Program-made: the position numbers and the translations under genes
Shown: positions 12,661 through 22,977 of the stretch, one piece after another
Position numbering within the stretch: position 1 is the first letter of the stretch
Layout of the letters: every line of letters begins with the position of its first letter
The notes under the pieces: generated by a model
What the model saw: the letters and a program-made list of their open reading frames with translations, nothing else
The model's database searches: none
What the model was told of the DNA's origin: nothing
Assembly: GCA_029204225.1 (NCBI GenBank)
Contig: CM055098.1
Location: 1,613,106-1,677,105, forward strand
DNA from: Diphasiastrum complanatum
Lineage: Eukaryota; Streptophyta; Lycopodiopsida; Lycopodiales; Lycopodiaceae
Length of the DNA stretch: 64,000 nt
Direction of reading: 5' to 3'

Positions 12661-13524
12661 GCAGAACAACATGTAGGAATTCGGTGGGCCTTCAACGCAT
12701 ACAACTTAACCTTTCTGGTTCAGAGGTTGCACCGTGATGCAACTTAATCTTTCTGGTTCAGAGGTTGCACCAAAATCATGGAGCCTTTTGCCCCTTCCGT
12801 GAGCCGCACGTTCCGGGATCCCGTCCCCGGACGCCTAGCCACCCACGAATCCAAGTGCTCCCCCTTACCCGCAAAGGGGCTGGTACCAGGGGACATTAAA
12901 CACTTGGACATTTTCAACTTATATCCACTTTGAACAAAGTCCCACTTCTACTTACGGGATTTCTTTGAGCGTGGACTGTGGCTCCACTGCCATTCCAACA
13001 CTCCCCCTCAAAGTGGGGCACAGGTCACGTTGCCTGCTCTGATACCATGTTAGAAAACCGACTTGATCATACAAGTAACCCAAGACAAGATTCCTATTGT
13101 TGTTAGACAATAGTCAGACACATGAGAGAGAACAACAATGATGAAGAGATGTACTCCAACTATGTCCCATTACAAATGAGGTAGGGCGCCAGCCTACATA
13201 TATACTTTCTCTAAACTATGTGTAAGGTAAAAAGCAAAAAGCAAATAGCAAAAGACAAAAAGCTAATTGCTATAATTACTACCTATATTGGGTAAACACC
13301 CAAGATGAGTTTCTAAGTGATGAAAGCAAATCTTATTCCAGTAGTAGTGCGCCCACCTACATGCATGACTAAAAAACCAAAACTTACTATAAATAGTAAT
13401 GACCTTAAAATACGACTTACTATAACTAGTAATGGCCCCTATAATAGCACGTAGGCATGGCCAAACTATCACTAATCAATCCTAAATGATAACATTAGGG
13501 GTACTAAAGTAAACATTAATAACA
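12661..13524 (-). mobile_element. TRIM-like LTR structure with 47-bp interior
   Basis: Read on the - strand, an LTR-like block begins TGTTATTAATG at 13,524 after a purine tract aagggggag, and ends ...TTCTAACA at 13,048. A tRNA-Met-type primer binding site follows at once (13,047-13,036). Only 47 bp from the first block a second purine tract, gagggggag (13,009-13,001), is followed by TGTTGGAATGGCAG at 13,000. The second block runs to roughly 12,660. PBS and polypurine tract separated by a few tens of bases are typical of TRIM elements. The two blocks do not look alike to me, so the pairing is uncertain. Confidence 0.45.
13036..13047 (-). other. Primer binding site (tRNA-Met type)
   Basis: On the - strand this reads TGGTATCAGAGC, complementary to the 3' end of initiator tRNA-Met. 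It lies directly inside the TAACA end of the LTR-like block. Confidence 0.75.
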
Positions 13525-15274
13525 CTCCCCCTTAATGTTTACATTGTCTAGAACTATGCATAACAAATGTATGCATGTATCTTCCATGAAGCCCATGTAA
13601 TGAAGATCCTCAATTCTGATGTAGAACTCATGATCAACTCTGATCTCAATGTCTTCATTACTCGATGTAGAACTTTCTTCGTACGATGATGTAGAATTTC
13701 CTTTGAATGTCGATCCTTTTCGTATGAACCTGCTTCATATGACTTCTCAATGTCTTGCTTTGGTCTTCATGTCTCTTTAATGTATATGTGTGACTACCAT
13801 GAGTTCAACATATCACCCGATTCCTTGACTTCCTGTGAATCAAAGAACTTTGACTCCCCCTGAATCAAATAATGTAGACATGATAAGTCCATCAAGTTAG
13901 TTCATCACAAGTGGTAACTTATGAGAGTATCAGGAGAATTGAAATTGGTTCAATTCAAGGAATCGACACAAGTGGAGCCGACTACTTATAAAGCACAGGT
14001 TTCTAAAGTGGGTGTTGATGTATGAGATTTGATGTTGACATTTGTAGATCTATTTTCTACTTATGGTTATCATGATGGTGTTACTGTAATCAAAGAGCAT
14101 TATTTTTTTTCTTTATGAATGTTGGGGAGATCCTTACATTTGTGGTAGCTTGAAAGGTGTTCCGGGAAAACCTAATGGGAAATCCCAGATCGTGTTCCGG
14201 AACGCGGCTGCATCTTTGATTGGAGGCAAAACCATCCAACCAATAGAGATGGATCTTTCTAGAAGATCAGCACCTCACCCTAAGCCATGGCAAGTGAATG
14301 CTTGATGAGAGAAATTACAGGTAACCAAGTATTGAAAACCCATACTCGCCAGTACGATATATAGAGCCTTGGAGTCTATGCATGTGCAATCTTCATGCTA
14401 ATCAAACTTAACTTTAGTTACAATCAATGGACTCTTATCATGCATATTACAGTCACATGCAATGTATTGCTCCACATGTGTTTCAATGGAGGATGAGTCC
14501 TCACATATCAATCAAGTACCATTTGGCCTGTACATGGTTTAATAAAACCTTACTTTTTAATGTGCCACGGGAGGCCTCGCTACCTTACCTAAGGATATAA
14601 TAATATCCTTGTCATTGGGTAAGGACATAACATTCTTCCCCCCTAAAATTGGTTTGGTCAACAAAACAAGAAGGAAAGAAATGCCATCATAGAAACAAGA
14701 ATCACTCATAATTTTTAGATTCATTGCTTTTCCACACAATCGCTAATAAGGGAGGTGTTCATTTATGATTTGTCAATTATAAGTACCTGAATCATGATTC
14801 AAAAGAAAACAAAATTTTGGGGTTGCTAGCATGCAATGAGAAATGTCTTTTGGGTATACAAAGGTACATAAAATTGAAAAGAGGCATGTTCATGCCATGG
14901 GAGCATAGAATGTCTGTGAGACAAATCAAACTGAACTGAAATAAAAAAACCAGCATGAAAGGCTGGTATCACAACGCTGATAAGCATGAGTACGATCAAC
15001 ACTAAGTGACAACTAAGAGCTAAAGACACTAAGATGACTATACCTCTATGTCGTGATGCATGAGAAGAGGTAGTAGACGTTTATTGAAGCAGAACTCTCG
15101 AAGCTGCTGGTCTTAATCTGTTAGGATTGGCGAGGAAATAGAAGAGGCTAGAGTTGCCAAGCATAGATAGAGTTACCTTTTCTTGAGAACATGGCATTGT
15201 AGAATTAACAAAGTTTGTTGAAGAACTACATTTGCTTATCCTGAGTTAGTACTTTGGCTGTGTGTTGCTTTTAG
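13525..15274. other. NUP160 intron sequence, nothing coding recognised
   Basis: Starts with a purine-rich (on -) tract next to the LTR-like block. It then has a stretch (13,560-13,700) in which gatgtagaa recurs three times, and possibly internal LTR-retroelement remnant DNA. The remainder is AT-rich intron. A pyrimidine run leads to the acceptor at 15,274. Confidence 0.45.
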
Positions 15275-15539
15275 GTGAGTAAGACTGAAAGATCTATCCA
15301 AGTACTTGCCGTTACGGTATCTGGTGTAGCCTACCTTATTGCAACAAAGCTACTGTCTATTGCGGAAAATGGATGGGCTCCTGTGCCGTCTGAACCAATC
15401 AAGTGCCAACTTTCAAATGAGTTTGCTCGACTTAATGGTGCCACAACATTTACTGCTACTTCTGGATTTTTCTGTGTTGGGGGTCAGAACGGATCGGTTC
15501 TGTGCTTTCGGGTTGGAAATGGGCCGACTGCATTCAAGG
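15275..15539 (+). CDS. NUP160: NUP160 exon (beta-propeller part)
   Basis: Opens after gcttttag and reads VSKTERSIQVLAVTVSGVAY, later TFTATSGFFCVGGQNGSVLC, to PTAFK. The VTVSGVAYL and ATSG..VGG..GSV..FR words are propeller-blade signatures that I associate with plant NUP160. It runs from phase 0 to phase 1, donor CAAGG|gtacat. The exon itself begins GTGAGTAAG, which looks like a donor, so mis-splicing at the boundary is conceivable. Confidence 0.9.
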
Positions 15540-15666
15540 GTACATGGTCTTTTTCGAAACATGACACGGGTTTCTCACAAACTTTGTACCTAAAAATTAT
15601 TCAGCTTGCTTAGTTGAGTATTATCTCTACAACCCACAAATGACTTACCGTGCATTTCTTTTTTAG

Positions 15667-15727
15667 ACAGCTTTGAACTGAAAGGTGTAGAGGGTGGCCT
15701 TGGTACCCTGTGGGGGCTTGTATCTTG
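15667..15727 (+). CDS. NUP160: NUP160 exon (beta-propeller part, small)
   Basis: A 61-nt exon after ttttttag reading (D)SFELKGVEGGLGTLWGLVS. The LWG.VS word is shared with plant NUP160. It runs from phase 1 to phase 2; donor TCTTG|gtacgt. Confidence 0.85.
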
Positions 15728-15859
15728 GTACGTTACTTATGCTTGATGTATTAATTCCTGATGCTTGTTACCTGTTCAGACCAATATTAGTTTTGAAAAT
15801 GTTAGGTCTGATATTATGATGACAGACCCTCTTAGATGTTATTGATGGTCTGGTAGCAG

Positions 15860-16020
15860 GAATAAGAATGTCGGTTCAGTGACGAGTCTTGTAGCACAAG
15901 AGATCAATAGCAGGCCCTATCTCTTTGCACTTTATGAGGATGGCAGTGCACGAGTTTGGAACCTCGCTCAACGTGTTCGCCTATTCCATCAAAGCCTATG
16001 CTCTTCACCTGAATTTACAG
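15860..16020 (+). CDS. NUP160: NUP160 exon (propeller), GC donor likely
   Basis: Reads NKNVGSVTSLVAQEINSRPY then LFALYEDGSARVWNLAQRVR, a WD-like blade (LFxLxxDGxxRVWxL) typical of the protein. The acceptor is ggtagcag, a tandem NAGNAG site: use of 15,857 instead of 15,860 would add one codon. The exon must end at ACAG|gcacgc to keep phase 1; no in-phase GT donor is available before the stop a few codons on. This makes it a probable GC-AG intron. Confidence 0.8.
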
Positions 16021-16604
16021 GCACGCCCTTACTATGACATTTTGTGAATACAAGCTCTCATTTTACACCATACTCATAATTTTATTGGAGTTTCTGTTAT
16101 TTGCTCCCTTAAACCATAATTACTAGTGCTTCACTTTGTTGTTGCAACAGCAGTAATTTAGTCTCTGCTATAAAGCTCTCAAATTCTGTTTGCATGCATG
16201 CACGTTTCCCGTTGTGGATATGACATTGTTTTATAGTCTATTTATGAAATGCCCTTGGCTCTTTTTGCTTGTTTACAAAGCTCAATGAAGTTGGAACTTT
16301 GAAGCTTCAAAACAGTAGTGGTTTCTTAAAATGCACATCTGCTTTAAGTTTTTTCATAGATCAAGAGTTGAGTCAGGTTTGATTGAAATGTCAAAGGTGT
16401 AAATAAGTTATGCTTTAAGCACACTCTTTACTAAGACATTGTTTTGGGGATTTGTGAATCACGATAACTGCATACATTAAAGACTACTCTTATTTTACTT
16501 ATTACTGATATAGACATCCAAGTTTCATCAAATTACAAAATCATGCAAATAACTAATACGACATAAACTCTTGATTTACAGCTTACCCAGAAGTGAGGCA
16601 TTAG

Positions 16605-16668
16605 GATGCTTTATCCAGGTCAACTTGCATTCCCTTGCTTTATATGCCCTTAAACCGATCCTCGCAAA
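16605..16668 (+). CDS. NUP160: NUP160 exon (tentative, propeller)
   Basis: With acceptor gcattag at 16,604 (phase 1) and donor GCAAA|gtagcc (phase 2) the frame reads GCFIQVNLHSLALYALKPIL and then K. This joins in phase to the exon at 36,173. The S/PLA.LY.. pattern and position agree with the plant protein, but the exon looks ~10 residues short. Earlier acceptors (for example at 16,581) extend it but break phase with the upstream exon or bring in TAG at 16,602. The 5' boundary is therefore uncertain. Confidence 0.5.
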
Positions 16669-19190
16669 GTAGCCTACCATGTGGTTGCATCTGTTAGTTA
16701 TATTGGACTTGTAAACATCCTCAGATTAATTTTTGTTTTAATGTAATGCCATTTTGTAACAGGTAAGATGCTTTTTGATGTTTCCTCTAATAAAAAAGAA
16801 ATGAAAAGAAGTTTTTCGAAATGCTGGAATTTTTCCAGATGGCAGTATCGTACATATTCTGGAATCAATGACTGAATGCAATCAATTATTCATAATAATT
16901 CTCCCTAGAAACTGTTACGGTTTTCAGAAGTAGAGATATTAGAAGGTTGTTAACAATGGTGTGCAGATCTGATCAGCGTTTTCTTTTAAAGAAATCTGGT
17001 TGTGTATGCAGAGCAACATAAGTGCTTGCCTCTTTTTAACCAAATTATAGTTTATGTACTTTCTCTCTCAAGGCGCACAGGCATCTGCTTTTGTTGACAC
17101 TCGTCCTCCTGCTGCTATGACAAAGATCAATTCGTTCCCACTGAAATTTGGTGCTCTCTATAGTCCAACCCCCCCTCTTTATTTTTGAGTACTTGGCTCA
17201 AGTGTCCCTGCCTAATATCTTCACTTCCTTCTCTATATTGACCAGCCCCTTGCTGCTTGCCCTTACTGATTTCTGCTCTTGCATCCCTGCCTTAGTCATG
17301 CTCCCTCAGTCAGCTGTATTTTGCTGCAGCTGCACGTTGCGGATGCATGTAGCTGCAGTTGCAACAAGCCTTGCTACAGCTAGCTGTAGCTCTTGTTCCA
17401 ACCTTATTGCAAGCAAATGTTGCAGCTGCAATTGATGCGTTGTGTTACTCTTGCTGCAGTTCGCAGAATTGTTATGGCAAGCAGCACCTCCCCATCCAAG
17501 CCTGCCCACTGCTTTTGAACTATAGTATGGCTTTAACCAATGCCAGAACTTTTTCATGGTTCTAGAATGGGAAGAGCGGTTGCAAAAGCCAGCTCCTCAT
17601 TGATTGGGGCAGGTTTATTAGATTCCCTCAAACATGGATTCTTTGATTTGGAAATGGAGAGGATCCATGGAGTTATCCCCATGGCAAGGAATTACAGGTT
17701 GTATGTGGCAGGAGAGATAATGAGAGTTGAGGTGATTTGAGGAGATAGTGGGCTTTTGACATATGTTAGAGGTACCATATTGAGCGGCCAGAGTGAAAAA
17801 AGTAAGTAGTTCCAAGAAAAGGTGAGCAACTCAGGTGCAAGATTGGACTAGATCTAGAAGAGGCAAAGATGTGGATTGAGGAAATGTGAAAGATGGTCCC
17901 TGAAAAGCTCCCCATTGTTAGTCTCTGGAGAGTGACCTGTGGCTTCGAAAATTATTAGTTTCACATTAAAGAGCTTTTCACTCAGGCTTTAGCAACAACA
18001 ATGATAATGGATGGTCTTCGCTGGCTGGATCCCCTGGCGCGCCTGCCCAGCCTACCATGAGCCAGCAAAGGGCAAGCCCACGGCCACACCCGCTGGTGCT
18101 GGACTCCCTTGCGCGCGTGCTGCATCGTTCTAGCTGCCTCCCGGCGCTAGTGCCCTGCCCGTGAGCCAACGTAGAGCAAGCCAGGACTTTTTGTTGTTTT
18201 AGTGCATTCTTTGTGTGTTGAAATGTCTTGTCATTGAAAGATATTTGTAATTGGCATCCATTAACACCAATTCTGATTGAAGTTTCATATGTATACAGTG
18301 TCGAATCATTGTAGATATATAATCCACTGTTCATGTCATTGTGACTTCATATGAGGGGTGACATTTCTTCATGGAGACACACGAGAGCATGGACAAAGGA
18401 CTTCACCTTTATCTTTTAGTATTCTTGAAAGTTAGTATCTTGAGAACTGACTAGATTAGTGGGAGTTCGAGGTTTGAGAGTCGCATGCCTGTACATTCAT
18501 GGAAGACCAGAGCATAGGAGAGGATATTTGGCTGGTTGAGGTACATACTTTCATTCTTTTCTAATGTTGATGATGGTTTCTGATATTCTTCTCACAAGAG
18601 CTGCTTTGTAGGTGATTTTCAATCTGCTATAGAGGTTTTATAGCCACAAAGGACTAGAGATAAACATTTCAAAAACCAATGTGATGGTCAATTAATCTTG
18701 ACCATTTATCCGTTCTTAGTCGTTTTTTCCTCAAGTACAAATAAGTCGATGGTGATCTCGTATACATGTACAACATTCCCTAATTCATAGTAGCTTGTGG
18801 ACTGTACAAGGGATGAGCCTCTATTGCTAATATGAATTATCTTCTTTGAGATCCAATTTGAAGTTTTCTTTTGCAATGTTGTCTTTGACACTTTATTTAC
18901 ATTGAAAATTGAAAAGGTAGTCAATACGTGGTCCACTAGCCTCATGTTGATAATTAAGCATGTCACCTGTCATGTTTGATGGGTGGCAAATGCATTGATC
19001 GGAACTTGTTTGTACATTTTGAACCGTCAGTCTTTAGATATTATCAAACTACATGTTAGGTGAGTGATTTTTGCCGCAGTGAGGGCCATGTGAGGGGCTG
19101 CTGGAGTGAGGGAAAGAGGAGCTGGAGCAAGGATAGCAGCATAGGATGGGGAGGCGTGTGGGGTGGCTAGAAAGGCTAGCCCCCTTGATT

Positions 19191-19191
<1 letters not shown>
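16669..19191. other. NUP160 intron, no gene recognised
   Basis: The first part of a 19.5-kb intron. Around 17,320-17,470 gctgcag/ctgcagc words are strongly enriched, probably a degenerate short repeat. A GC-rich stretch lies at 18,030-18,170. From 19,075 to 19,190 purine-rich DNA leads into the (GA)n tract and may be the 5' remnant of another element. Open frames here have no family resemblance. Confidence 0.4.

Positions 19192-19283
<92 letters not shown>
19192..19283. repeat. (GA)46 microsatellite = LINE L4 tail
   Basis: About 92 bp of perfect AG/GA. It is immediately followed on the + strand by cgctttattgtcc and the family hairpin, so it is the 3' tail of the antisense LINE. Confidence 0.9.
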
Positions 19284-19285
<2 letters not shown>

Positions 19286-19995
19286 CTTTATTGTCCTTTT
19301 CATGCCAAAAGGCATATAAGACTAAAAGGACATGTCAAGTGTGTGGTATCAGTGGGAGAGCGCATAGGACGTCTTGAAAACGGTAAAGAAAGTACATATA
19401 GATAAACTACTAAGTAATCAAACTGAACTAAACTATGCTTTGAAATGTGAAATTTATTGTAATGTGATATAGCTGATAGTATACAAAAAAACATAGCATA
19501 GTGTCATCATCATGCTCTGTTGGGGACGAGAAATGATGTAATGCGAGCTTCTATAGGAAGTAGAGCAGGGGTATGCTGCTGTTGTCATTTGGAAGATTGT
19601 TGCTGAGATGTGCGTCTCACCTTGGTAGGTCGGATAGCTCGGGCTGCAACATGATTTTGTCTAATGCATTGTCTTTGATCTTTGTGTGTAAATGTGCATC
19701 ATTGCCATCATCATCATCATTATCGCTGGTATCAACGGACTCTGGATCTGTCCTAGGTCTCCTCTTGGAAAAGAGTGATGTGATCAAAATGACTCGAGGA
19801 GGAGGTGGGATGCCTAGGATGCCTAAGAAAACCATGATAGCATGGAGCCTTGATCATGAAGATAATGTGAAGAAGAAAGTGTTATATGTGTATATCTACC
19901 CTTTGCATCTGGAAGTCCCTAAACTCTCTGAATATATGTGATAAGTTGGAAAGTCAGGATACGATCACATAAGGATTAGGAATGAGGATGTTCCT
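19284..19995 (-). mobile_element. LINE copy L4, 3' end
   Basis: The hairpin at 19,322-19,293 (inner stem ATGCC/GGCAT kept; outer stem altered) is followed upstream by the acidic tail region VDTSDNDDDDGNDAH (near 19,730) and part of the domain after the RT (19,990-19,850). It is interrupted on its 5' side by a + strand gypsy fragment. Confidence 0.75.
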
Positions 19996-20636
19996 AAGAC
20001 TGGTTTTCGAACCAGGTGTACGGTCATTATGAGTTTTTAGTTTTACCCTTTGGACTTCCGAATGCACCTGTCACTTTCCAACAGAGGATGAACAATATTT
20101 TTTGTCCATATTTGGGAAAGTATGTGGTGGTGTATTTGGACAACATATTAATTTATAGTCGGACCCTTGAGGAGCATGAAGAGCATCGTATTGTCTTGGA
20201 TCTCCTAAGGCAACAAAAGCTCTATGCTAAGGAGTCAAAGTGTGAGTTCTTTCAAACTAAACTCAAATTCCCATATCATATATGGTAGGGGTCTTGAAAT
20301 CGATTATGATAAGATTCGTAAGGTACGAGAATGGCTGCGGCCTCAAACAATTCATGATGTGAAATCCTTTTTGTGCTTTACAGGATTTTTTCACACGTTT
20401 ATTATGGACTATGCCTTAATAGCATTGCTGTAACGAACGTTCTTAAGGGGGTGAAGAAAAAATGTAGCCGTAGAAAAAGTCCATTGATAACGTGGACTGA
20501 TGAAATGAATGAGAGTTTTGAAACTCTCAATCACTGTGTTTCTTTGGCTCCAATTTTACACATTGTCAATCCTTGTCAACCCTTTGTGGTGGATACGAAT
20601 GCTAGCGACTTTGCTGTAGGAGCGGTCCTTTACTAG
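19996..20636 (+). mobile_element. Ty3/gypsy RT-RNase H fragment
   Basis: The frame reads [20 protein letters not shown], then the catalytic box as VYLDNILIY (second Asp of YLDD is Asn), then ESKCEFF. After a frameshift near 20,275 it continues KVREWLRPQTIHDVKSFL and FVVDTNASDFAVGAVL, the start of RNase H. It is dead: frameshifts, lost catalytic Asp and no flanking LTR. Confidence 0.85.
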
Positions 20637-20639
20637 GAC

Positions 20640-20790
20640 GATGCTCCTCGGACTCTATCTCATGTAGGGGACTTAACCCGTATAGTCTCTCCTCTCGTGG
20701 TGTACCCTGGAATCTGCCTCAATAGCCAACTGGTGTGAGGAGACTCTGAGCTGTCCCAAAGTACTCTCCCCTGCATAAAAACAAAGCCCT
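20640..20790 (-). mobile_element. LINE fragment
   Basis: On the - strand LGQLRVSSHQLAIEA, the segment just before the CCHC motif in other copies. In an intact element it would lie downstream of the sequence at 19,990-19,850, so the order is scrambled around the gypsy insertion. Confidence 0.65.
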
Positions 20791-20884
20791 CCACCGGCTA
20801 GCAAGCATAATGACTATCTAAAACAATAATGTAAGCATGCTAAATACTAAAAAATCACGAACTAATGGAAGAATAGTCATTGCT

Positions 20885-21480
20885 AGCCGAATCATGAAGC
20901 AGAGGGAACATCTACAATGACATCTGTAGTAGAGGAGAGAACTAAAGCCATGAGGGCTCGAGCCTGATCTGCCAATAATGGTGTATGATAAAACACATCA
21001 ATAGGCTCCCAAGTGGCCTCCTCAAGAGGACAACCATCCCACTATACTAAAAACTGAACCTGCCTGCGACGTCGACTGTATTGAAGGCGAACCTGATGGA
21101 TGGCGGCTGGCAAAAAAGCGAACAGCTCTGGCTCTGTAGAAAATTTGAGATCGCGAGGAGCATCATCGTCAATGGCAGCTCGTAACAGGCTAACATGAAA
21201 GATATCACAAGCTCGTGTAGAATCAGGCAACTGTAACCGGTATGTAACAGGGCTGAGGCGATCCAAGATACAGTAAGGCCCATAATAGCGTGGTGCAAGC
21301 TTCTCAGTAGAAGCGTGACCCTGAACAAAGTGATGACGTGCAAAGCGTAACCGGAGGTAAACCATATCACCAACCTGAAACTCAACATGATGGCGATGAC
21401 GATCAATAGAAGTGTGATAGCGCTGCTGAACATGCTGTAAGTGAGTAGTAGCCTTGCCTATGATGACTCTGAAGGACACC
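20885..21480 (-). pseudogene. Gypsy integrase C-terminus and chromodomain, inverted
   Basis: An open frame of 145 residues (21,479-21,042) reads HLQHVQQRYHTSIDRHRHHV, KLAPRYYGPYCILDRLSPVT and CDIFHVSLLRAAI: the GPY/F integrase module. A chromodomain-like EEATWEPIDVF follows across a stop to ~20,885. It starts about where the gypsy polyprotein at 21.9-25.4 kb stops, yet lies upstream and inverted. This suggests one element rearranged rather than two unrelated ones. Confidence 0.8.
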
Positions 21481-21540
21481 GTCTTGTGAACCTCCTTTTC
21501 AGCTCCTCCTCTGGTGCCTTTTGGCGTGATTTATCCCTCG

Positions 21541-21886
21541 TGACTTATGGACTTGGCTCATTGCATTTGCCGCGTCCATTCTTTTATTGTTATTATGCAT
21601 AAGCAGGCCTAAGGGTCCTTTTTATTCATATACTGGCCTTGGGTCCTATTCGGTTATATTTTTAGGACTTATTTACATTGATTTGGAGTGGGGGTCCTCC
21701 TATTGGGAGGGCGCACTATTTTCCCTCCAACCATTTGATTCAGGGAGAGGGTATAAGTAGGGCAGCATTGTATTCCTTTATTCAGTTTATGATGATTGCT
21801 CCTCTTTAGCCTCCTTAAGCATTCTCTTCCTGCTTTCTAGCTTAAGTCCTGCTTTCTAGCATAGCTAGCGAATCTTAGCTTGTAAC
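21541..21886 (+). repeat. Gypsy G1 5' LTR (or its remnant)
   Basis: Begins TGACTTATGGACTTGG and ends just before the primer binding site. It contains gggtataagtaggg (21,742), a plausible TATA region. It is clearly related, in reverse orientation, to the solo LTR at 40,852-41,304: shared blocks include gagtgggggyct, gagggcgcactattttccct and cttaagcnttctct. Confidence 0.75.
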
Positions 21887-21887
21887 T

Positions 21888-21899
21888 TGGTATCAGAGC
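21888..21899 (+). other. Primer binding site (tRNA-Met type)
   Basis: TGGTATCAGAGC directly after the LTR end; it primes minus-strand synthesis in Ty3/gypsy and many copia elements. Confidence 0.85.
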
Positions 21900-21904
21900 A
21901 CTTT

Positions 21905-22240
21905 CCTGCAGATTGGTGGAGGCTGTCCAGCGCTCTACCACCCATCACTTTCATCAATTTTTCTCCGTCATTTTTGCAGATTGGTTGTGGCTGTCCAGCG
22001 CCTACTGCCCATCACTTTCGACGATTTCTTCATCATTTTTTACAGTTTTGGTGGAGGCTGTCCAGCGCCCTGCTAACCCATCACTTTCGTCGATTTTTTG
22101 GCAGATTTTCATTGTTTTTGCAGATTTGGTAACTATTGCCCAGCGCCCTACTACCTCATCATTTTCGACACTTTTCGTCACCGATTTGTTGTCCATTTTT
22201 TATATTGATTGGAGGATGTCCAGCGCCCTACTACCATCTC
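21905..22240 (+). repeat. Five-fold degenerate tandem repeat in gypsy leader
   Basis: The word tgtccagcgc followed by cta.ta/cc...catca..tt occurs at about 21,920, 21,992, 22,059, 22,137 (as tgcccagcgcc) and 22,217, spacing 70-85 bp. The last copy supplies the gag start: ATG TCC AGC GCC. The earlier units have CTG, GTG or TTG-type codons at that place and do not start a gag frame. Confidence 0.7.
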
Positions 22241-22977
22241 ATTTTAAACGGCGCTCTGAGCCTACTCGTGAGGGGTTACATATATGGCCTACTTTTCGTC
22301 ATGATCTTCATCTGGCTATGATTGACCCACAGTGGTTGATTCGGCAACACGATCTGTTTCGTAGCCTTCGCCATACTAGTGATTTGACTGCTTATATTGA
22401 TCAGTTTATTGAGCTTTCCTACCTTTTTACTGATCTTCATCCTACAGAGCTTATTTCACATTTTATTGCCGGTCTTAGAGACACCTTACGATATGATGTC
22501 TCATCTTTTCGGCCTCTTACTCTCTCAGATACTATCTCCTTGGCTACTACCTTGCAGCATAAGTATCCTGAGTTGTCCACTTCTTCTCGTTTTTCTCGCC
22601 CTCTTTCCACTGCTTCTCCTACTTTGGCTTATTCTACTACCGTTCCCCCTCGCCCTTCTACACCTCGCCCTGCCTTTGTTCGCCGTTATTCAGCCGCAGA
22701 GTTCGCTGAGATTCAGCAGAAGCGCCTTTGTTATCGCTAGAAGAGTCCAGATCATCTCGCCCGTGATTGCCGACAGTCTCCTGGTCCTCCTACCGCTGTT
22801 TTTTACCATGAGGCTCTTACTCCTGATGATTCTGATGTTTATATCCAGATTCTTGATACTCCTGACCCACATTCTGTTGATGAGTCGGCTGACCCGCTTC
22901 CTGATGATCCTGCTTCTGCCGCTTGCCATGCGCAGCTTGCGTGTGCTACTTGGGCTGGGCGTCCTGGTCCTCGTTCT
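22217..22977 (+). pseudogene. Gypsy gag (G1)
   Basis: Starts MSSALLPSHFKRRSEP. The retrotransposon gag core reads DLTAYIDQFIELSYLFTD and IAGLRDTLRYDVSSFRPL. A Ser/Thr/Pro-rich linker precedes a CCHC zinc knuckle. In the knuckle (CYR*KSPDHLARDC) the second cysteine position is a TAG stop at 22,738-22,740. The capsid protein packages element RNA; this copy would be truncated inside the knuckle. Confidence 0.8.

Noticed and set aside
13036-13047. gctctgatacca considered as a tRNA gene fragment
   Set aside because: Only the 12-nt primer complement is present, adjoining an LTR end; no tRNA body.
16582-16604. TAG at 16,602 as evidence that NUP160 is a pseudogene
   Set aside because: A reading with acceptor 16,604 keeps the frame open and joins both neighbours in phase, and all other exons are intact.
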